Source: Lumbricus rubellus
Taxonomy: Eukaryota; Annelida; Clitellata; Crassiclitellata; Lumbricidae
Length of the DNA: 64,000 nucleotides
Assembly (NCBI GenBank): GCA_945859605.1
Contig: OX243822.1
Location: forward strand, 3,184,824 to 3,248,823
Direction: 5' to 3'
A model generated the notes under the pieces. It made no database searches. It had not been told where the DNA came from and saw only the letters and a list, made by a program, of their open reading frames with translations. The position numbers were made by a program, and so were the translations under genes. Of this stretch, positions 58,611 through 64,000 are shown piece after piece (position 1 is the stretch's first letter; the number at the start of each line of letters is the position of its first letter).

Positions 58611-58846
58611 CGGGGACACGGTGGTGTAGTGGTGGCGTCGTTGCCTTGGAGCCGGAAGGTTCGAGGTTCGAATCAACCTCGCCGCGTAAGGACCTTGGGC
58701 AAGTCATTCGCTCACAATTGCTCAGCGCTTCGGCGTGAAACTCCGATGCAGTGTCCGCTCTGCATCGGGAGCGCCTCTGAGTAGAGAGCTTGAAGGGGCG
58801 CTATAACAAGTGCACATACAAACAAACAAACATACAAACAAACAAT
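58611..58846 (+). mobile_element. SINE with (ACAAA)n-like tail, next to a LINE
   Basis: Head CGGGGACACGGTGGTGTAGTG, B box GGTTCGAATC, core, then tail GGGAGCGCCTCTGAGTAGAG and GGGGCGCTATAACAAGTGC, and an ACAAACAA tail. This is the best-kept copy for comparison with the LINE end. Absent from unit 1. Confidence 0.9.
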
Positions 58847-58848
58847 AT

Positions 58849-59594
58849 TTGGCTGCTCTCGCACATGAGTTTCCTCTGGTAACTTTCTCTACCTCGGTCC
58901 GTGACCTTGGAGTCATCTTAGACCAAGAACTCTCCTTCTGTAAGCACATATCTTCCCTGTCACGTGCCTGCTATTACCAAATTCGACAGCTGCGCGTTGT
59001 TGCTCGCTCGCTCTCATTCACTGCATCTTCTACTCTTGTCCATGCCTTTGTTTGCAGCCGCTTAGATTACTGCTCTTCTCTTTATGTCGGCCTCCCACAG
59101 GTCCGCCTGAACTCCTTGGTTAGGGTCCTTCGATCTGCAGCACGCCTGGTTGGTGGCATCTCCCGGTTCGATCACGTTTCTGCCTTCATGAGGGACGACC
59201 TCCACTGGCTCCAACTGCAGCAACGCATTGCTTACAGAGTTTCGTCTATTGCTTGGCGCTGCATCCTGTCTCAAGCTCCATCATATCTTTGTGCACTTTT
59301 TACTCCTGTCTCCGTTTCTCTGGGCCGCCGTTCGCTGCGGTCAGCTGCCCGCGGTGACTATCTTGTCCCTTTTTGTCGTACCGCTGCTATGCAGCGAAGA
59401 GCTTATTCCGTGGTGGGTCCAGCTATCTGGAATGGCCTCCCTACGGCTCTCCGTTCCCTTCCTCGTGACTCTGCTGGCTCTTTCTACCGTCTTCTCAAGA
59501 CCTTTCTTTTTGACCAGGCCTGGGTTGGGAGCGCCTCTGAGTAGAGATCTTGAAGAGGCGCTATATAAAATTATGTGATTGATTGATTGATTGA
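58849..59594 (+). pseudogene. 5'-truncated CR1/L2-like LINE: reverse-transcriptase C-terminus and 3' end
   Basis: Open from 58849 to the TAG at 59542-59544. VRDLGVILDQELSF, HISSLSRACYYQIRQL, LVHAFVCSRLDYCSSLY, VLRSAARLVGG, LHWLQLQQRIAYRV, YSVVGPAIWNGLP and FYRLLKTFLFDQAW form the thumb and C-terminal region of CR1/L2/jockey-type reverse transcriptases. The polymerase core and endonuclease are missing by 5' truncation. The frame ends VGSASE-stop, and the bases encoding this are those of the SINE tail. The 3' untranslated part is only about 30 bases, followed by a GATT tail. Confidence 0.9.
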
Positions 59595-59656
59595 ATATAC
59601 ACATTGCATGATAGTATACATGCACACATACATGCCCACAAATACACACATACGCA

Positions 59657-59789
59657 CAGTGTGAGAATTGTGAAAAAATAACTGGGGGATTGGACTTGGA
59701 AATAGGATGTAAAAACCAGACATTAGCCTACTATGGGGCTCTAACAAAGACTGTGGGGGTTGAAACCCCCCTCGGCAATTCTCACCCTG
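59657..59789. mobile_element. hAT-type MITE, 133 bp (GTGAGAATTG family)
   Basis: Ends CAGTGTGAGAATTG and CAATTCTCACCCTG. Perfect 8-bp duplications CATACGCA at 59649-59656 and 59790-59797. A related copy lies at 62207-62351. Confidence 0.9.
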
Positions 59790-59975
59790 CATACGCACGC
59801 ATTTCACACAGACTCACACGCGCGCGCGCACACACAGACACACACACACGTACGGGTAAATGTACCTTCTTGTAGCCTACATACACATAATTATACACAA
59901 ACATGTAATGCACGCACACCTTCGCACACAGGTACACACGCTCACACGCACGCACGCATATGTACGCACAAGCAG

Positions 59976-60233
59976 TCAAGCAAATGGAGGCGTACGAGGC
60001 TTGTTGGGGGGGGGGGGGGCAAATGCCCCCAAATTTCGGGCAAGTCTGGTTTTCTGGGCAAGCAGACCTGTGAAATATGAAGAAAAGGGTTTTTTCTTCA
60101 ACCCGATGAGTAAAAAAAGGTCGCCAACATTACTGTTTTTGTCTGAGAAAATCCCACCACGAGATTTTTTTGGGGGGCAGAAGTAAAATCATTGCCCCAC
60201 CCCTCTGCTGAAATCTCCCGTACGCCTATGCAC
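59976..60233. mobile_element. MITE with GGCGTACG inverted ends, unit 2 only
   Basis: GGAGGCGTACGAGGC at the left and CCCGTACGCCTATG at the right. Flanks carry GTCAAGCA and CACAAGCA. Unit 1 has an uninterrupted GCACAAACATGTATG at the matching place (about 24733). A poly-G run and TTTTTTGGGGGGCAG lie inside. Confidence 0.65.
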
Positions 60234-60388
60234 AAGCATGTATGATATACTTAATAGCTCGCATAAATACCCATACATGTACGCCTGCCCACATACAAAC
60301 CTGCATACGGTACATGATAGGCAGCAATGTACTAGGTTTGCACGCTACAGAAGATAATTTCAGTGTAACGACACGGTGTGACAGTAAG

Positions 60389-60465
60389 CGATCATTAGCG
60401 TCGCCCTCCTCCTTTATCCAAGCTTGGGACTGGCACTGGCAGAGTGCAACCAGTGGCGTAGTTTT
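60389..60465. repeat. Dispersed repeat, unit 2 copy of 24889-24965
   Basis: GCGATCATTAGCGTCGCCC, then GCTTGGGACTGGCACTGGC and GCAGAGTGCAACC. Confidence 0.6.
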
Positions 60466-61393
60466 GCACGCTACAATAATGCGTGACTGTTAATTTATCA
60501 AAGGAAGAAATACAGAAGGAAGAACAGTTGGTTGGAGATTCGATTCTTTAAGAGGATCAAATGGAGCAGCCGGAAAAAATCACTTTGAAGTTGTCCGCAA
60601 CATAATAATCACGCGTGACTATATTATATCCATCCTTGCCTATCGTTGTGAGGCGCCAGATGCTCAACAAAGCGTCCAAACGTTTGAAGTCCTACGTCGT
60701 GTATAATATTCTATTTACGTTCTATTATTATCCTCTCCCCAGACCCTAGTCCCCAATCAGGGTTTGAGGAATTTCATGAAGTCACGGAATTCCGCCATTC
60801 TTAGCATTTTACGCAAATGATGCCGTCGTAAATTTTCCAAAATGCGGTGAATGGCAGTGATCTTAGGACAAAATAATGTCACAAATTTGCGTCACAGTTT
60901 CACAGACGAGAATGTGGCGTTCCTGGCGATAATAATTAGACTATAATAGATTTCTTATGATGTGCAATTAGGCTATAGATAGCTGCAGAAACTACGATTG
61001 TGTGGAACGGTAACTCCAACACTTAGCGTGACATTACATTGCAGCAACGCGTCGCTGTAGGCCTACTTTGATGTACGTGCAATTAGTATGATTGAATTGC
61101 TTGGATCTGAGTAATGATGCTTTGATGCAGGCCATTTGCAATGACATAATGACATTTTTACGTCGTCGGTTCTAATTGTTTACGACGTCGTTTTTTTCAA
61201 TTCGTGATTTGTTGTTGTTGTTATTTTCGCCCTGTTTTTAACAACGTGTAGGCCCTACCGTGAATTGTAGGCTAAATTTCGGTGAATTTCCCATCTTTTT
61301 GCATTGTTCTCCATTTCCAGTTGCTTTTCTGCACAAACTAAAATATGAAAATTTCAATGTTTGCATTTTCTTAAAATAATAAACTATTGTAAC

Positions 61394-61408
61394 GACGAAG
61401 ACGATGGC

Positions 61409-61458
<50 letters not shown>

Positions 61459-61544
61459 CGACGACGACAAAGACGACGATGACGATGATTATGATGGCGA
61501 CGACGATGACGACGACGACGACGATGATGATGATGATGATTATG
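61394..61544. repeat. (GATGAT/GACGAC)n array, unit 2
   Basis: ATGATGATG run followed by a GACGACGATG mix. Counterpart of 25898-26140. Confidence 0.95.
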
Positions 61545-62206
61545 AAGCGAATTAATGTCGTTTTTCAAATGTCGAATTTAAATGCATGCAATTTAAAGAG
61601 TTTCGTTTGTACTTTGTACATGCAGATGTACATTTATCAGGTACTTTATTTATCGCATCTTGCACGTGAATTGTTTTTCGTTCGAATAACATTTTTTACT
61701 GACAATGTCATTTGCAATTGAAATGTGTGACAGTTCTGATGTGCAATTTTGAATGTCTCTTAATTTTTGGAAATGCCTTCTGTTGTCAATAATAAAATTT
61801 CTCTTTGCAGGTCATTAAAAGTTCATGGCAACTTCTGTGAGCGTCGTGTTCGACTGTTGGATTTATTCATAATCGTAATATTCTCTTAAAACTGAAGCTT
61901 TTCTATGTTTTAATATAAATTGTTCAAATTATTAGACCTACATAAATAATTTATCGAATAGTGATAAGAGAGGTTTGAATTTTTCGTTCACCGTGTATAC
62001 GCTGCAGGCGGCAGCGTCTACCATTTGAGGGGGGTTGGAAAACGTTCTCCCACGGTTTCCAGAAATGGGGAGTTTGACTTTCTGGATGTAAACTGGGAGG
62101 TTGGCGATTTCTGATGTGATATTTCGGACCAAGAATCCAAGGTTCGTTTGACGTAACTGCCAAGTAACTCAATGGGACATCAGTGGTGGAACACATGGAC
62201 TGCAGG

Positions 62207-62351
62207 GTGAGAATTGCCGGGGGTTTGGGTTTTTTAACTCCCCCCAAATCTTTCTTAGAGCCCCATGTTAAAGTCTGTTTTTCACACCCCGATTCCAAGT
62301 GGATAATGGTCCACCCCCAGTTGCAATGTATTTTCCCACAATTCTTACACT
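62207..62351. mobile_element. hAT-type MITE (GTGAGAATTG family), unit 2 only
   Basis: CAGGGTGAGAATTGCCGG at the left and CCACAATTCTTACACTG at the right. Flanks ATGGACTG and TTGAACTG match at 6 of 8. Unit 1 has the uninterrupted CACATGGACTGGGATGG (about 26907). Confidence 0.8.
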
Positions 62352-63260
62352 GAATTGAACTGGGGAGGACCTCTTATCGCTTCAGGTCACACCTACCGAC
62401 GAAGTCCTGCCGAGGTCTAGACGTGGCAGGTGATGACGCCCACAAATGGCCATGCTGGCCACGGATCATTAACAGCATAGACGTCTTGCTGTGCTTGTGT
62501 AACAATGTATATCCGTCCTTCGGACAGTGGTTCCCTTTGTGAAGCTAATGACGTTAATTACAGATGCTTATAATTAGATACCCGGCCCGCTCTGTGTATA
62601 GGCTTAAAGAATAAGATCACCTAAATGTACATGTAAGATGTAAACACGCGCCTTTCAATGTTAGAGAATGATGGTGTGATGGCTATAATAATGATGCATT
62701 CTAGAGTTTTTAAGAGGTAACTGGTTTCTGAAGGTGATATTCCTTATGCTGTAGACTAGGGACTTTCACTTTTTCTCGCAGAGAGGTGTTATAATTTTAT
62801 ATATAAGCATGAGCATCAACGGAAAATTCTTCACATCCAGCCAGAGGGATATGGCCTGCAGACAATCCATGGGGAGAATTCGAACTATTAGGTTCTTGCT
62901 ATAAGGCACAATATTCACATTGACGAGCAACATGAAATTTCTCCTCGGGTGAGTTATAGGCTAACAATAATTATTTAGAACTGCACAATTCTCCACTAAT
63001 CTAAATTCGCCTGTTTATTTAGTTGCAGGTAGGCCGAAACCCGAGCGCAGCGCATTGACTTAGCTTAGTTCAAATTAAAATTTCTTTAAGCCCTGATCGA
63101 CCCTTTTCTGTTCGTTCAGGCCTATGACATAATATTATATGCGTTGTGCGTTTATAACAGAATTGAAATTATGAGCAATAGTTGCATTAAACAGTTAACC
63201 TGAAGTACAGTGAAGGTTGAAGAAAGTCAATCGCCAGCCTAATAGCAGATCGGCTGTAGG

Positions 63261-63421
63261 CATGGGCGGAGTTTGGTTTCCATTTTTGGGAGGGCTAACC
63301 CCAAGTCTGGGTCTTATTGGGGGGCTAACCCCGAAAAAGAATACCATTTTCATGGTAAAAAGGTGAATCTGGGCCTTCTTGGAGGGGCTTAGCCCCCAGC
63401 TCTTGATAAACTCCGCCTATG
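63261..63421. mobile_element. hAT-type MITE (CATGGGCGGAGTTT family), 161 bp
   Basis: CATGGGCGGAGTTTGG at the left and AAACTCCGCCTATG at the right. Perfect 8-bp duplications GCTGTAGG at 63253-63260 and 63422-63429. Orientation is opposite to the 19310 copy. Absent from the matching part of unit 1. Confidence 0.9.
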
Positions 63422-63726
63422 GCTGTAGGCCTACTTGATTGAATATCGCCAAGCTTTAGCCTGCTTGTTTTGTAAGCTTATGAACAGAATTATAATAGTG
63501 GTCGTCAACGAAAGACGGCAAATGTATAGCCTACACATTGAACAGGTGAATAGCTGCAGCAAATAGATCTAATACATTTCGATTTTTATCTCATTAGAAT
63601 GACGCGAAGCACTCAAAATCAGCTTCTATCGATATACTAGATTTTTCTTCTTCCTTTTAAAGTTCTCTGCCGCTCGGCAGGTTTCATCTTCCAATGACGT
63701 CATTCTTCTCTTCGCTAAACTAGATA

Positions 63727-63808
63727 TCGCTTCTAAACATTACATTTCCTGGCATGGCTTTTAAACATTACATTTCCTGGCATGGCCATTAAACGTTACA
63801 TTTCCTGG
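63727..63808. repeat. 28-bp minisatellite, 3 copies, unit 2
   Basis: Units of TAAACATTACATTTCCTGGC with diverged first and last copies. Unit 1 has four. Confidence 0.9.
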
Positions 63809-64000
63809 CGCAGTGAAGTGAAGCTCTTTAATGGACGTATTGGTGTCGCTCATGATTTCCCGCACTACTACGACAATAACCACGATGGTTGGTTATAATA
63901 ATAATATTATACGCAACGTCCGACGTGCAGTTTGCATTTCACCTCACACATGTGCCAATTTACATTGCTTAGTGACAGGTACACATCTGCAACAAATATA

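Larger units (their letters stand above)
60240..64000. other. Gene-free DNA downstream of GPCR-B, unit 2
   Basis: Matches 24780-28130 with indels and two hAT MITE insertions. No exon was recognised. The window ends before the point matching the pre-gap end of unit 1. Confidence 0.5.

Overview
The window is genomic DNA from a eukaryote, most likely a marine invertebrate. Genes are split by GT-AG introns. Spacers are rich in microsatellites, the nanorepeat TAGGCCTA, tRNA-type SINEs, CR1/L2-like LINE remnants and many hAT-type MITEs. I cannot name the species. Repeat style suggests an echinoderm or a similar deuterostome, but that is a weak guess.

Layout. Positions 1-4454 are a repeat-rich left flank. 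From about 4455 to 29355 lies unit 1. It holds DPAGT1 (minus strand, 11161 down to 6709), then a seven-transmembrane receptor gene GPCR-A (plus, 12736-15539), then its paralogue GPCR-B (plus, 21180-24414), then about 5 kb with no recognised gene. A run of exactly 200 N follows (29356-29555). The sequence after the gap restarts at the equivalent of position 4455, and unit 2 repeats the same order to the end of the window: DPAGT1 (42772 down to 37438), GPCR-A (44250-46939), GPCR-B (52079-54929). All seven visible DPAGT1 exons have identical lengths in the two units. Introns and spacers differ by transposon insertions and by tandem-repeat length. Because the only apparent duplication junction is an assembly gap, the two units may be two haplotypes placed in tandem by the assembler. 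A true segmental duplication is the alternative.

Functions. DPAGT1 makes the first dolichol-linked sugar of N-glycosylation in the ER and looks intact in both units except for its last short exon, which I could not find. GPCR-B looks like an intact orphan receptor with a 12-bp coding minisatellite in its tail. GPCR-A looks damaged in both units but by different lesions: a nonsense codon in unit 1, and a 2-bp frameshift plus loss of TM6-TM7 in unit 2.

Mobile elements dominate the differences. Unit 2 alone carries a 2.28-kb TTAA-flanked (piggyBac-type) element full of palindromic TATG arrays, a 4.3-kb GC-rich insertion with a LINE-like tail, an extra SINE, a 3.47-kb hAT-type element that contains about 36 copies of a 47-bp satellite, and a truncated LINE. 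The last codons and stop of that LINE are the same sequence as the 3' tail of the local SINEs.
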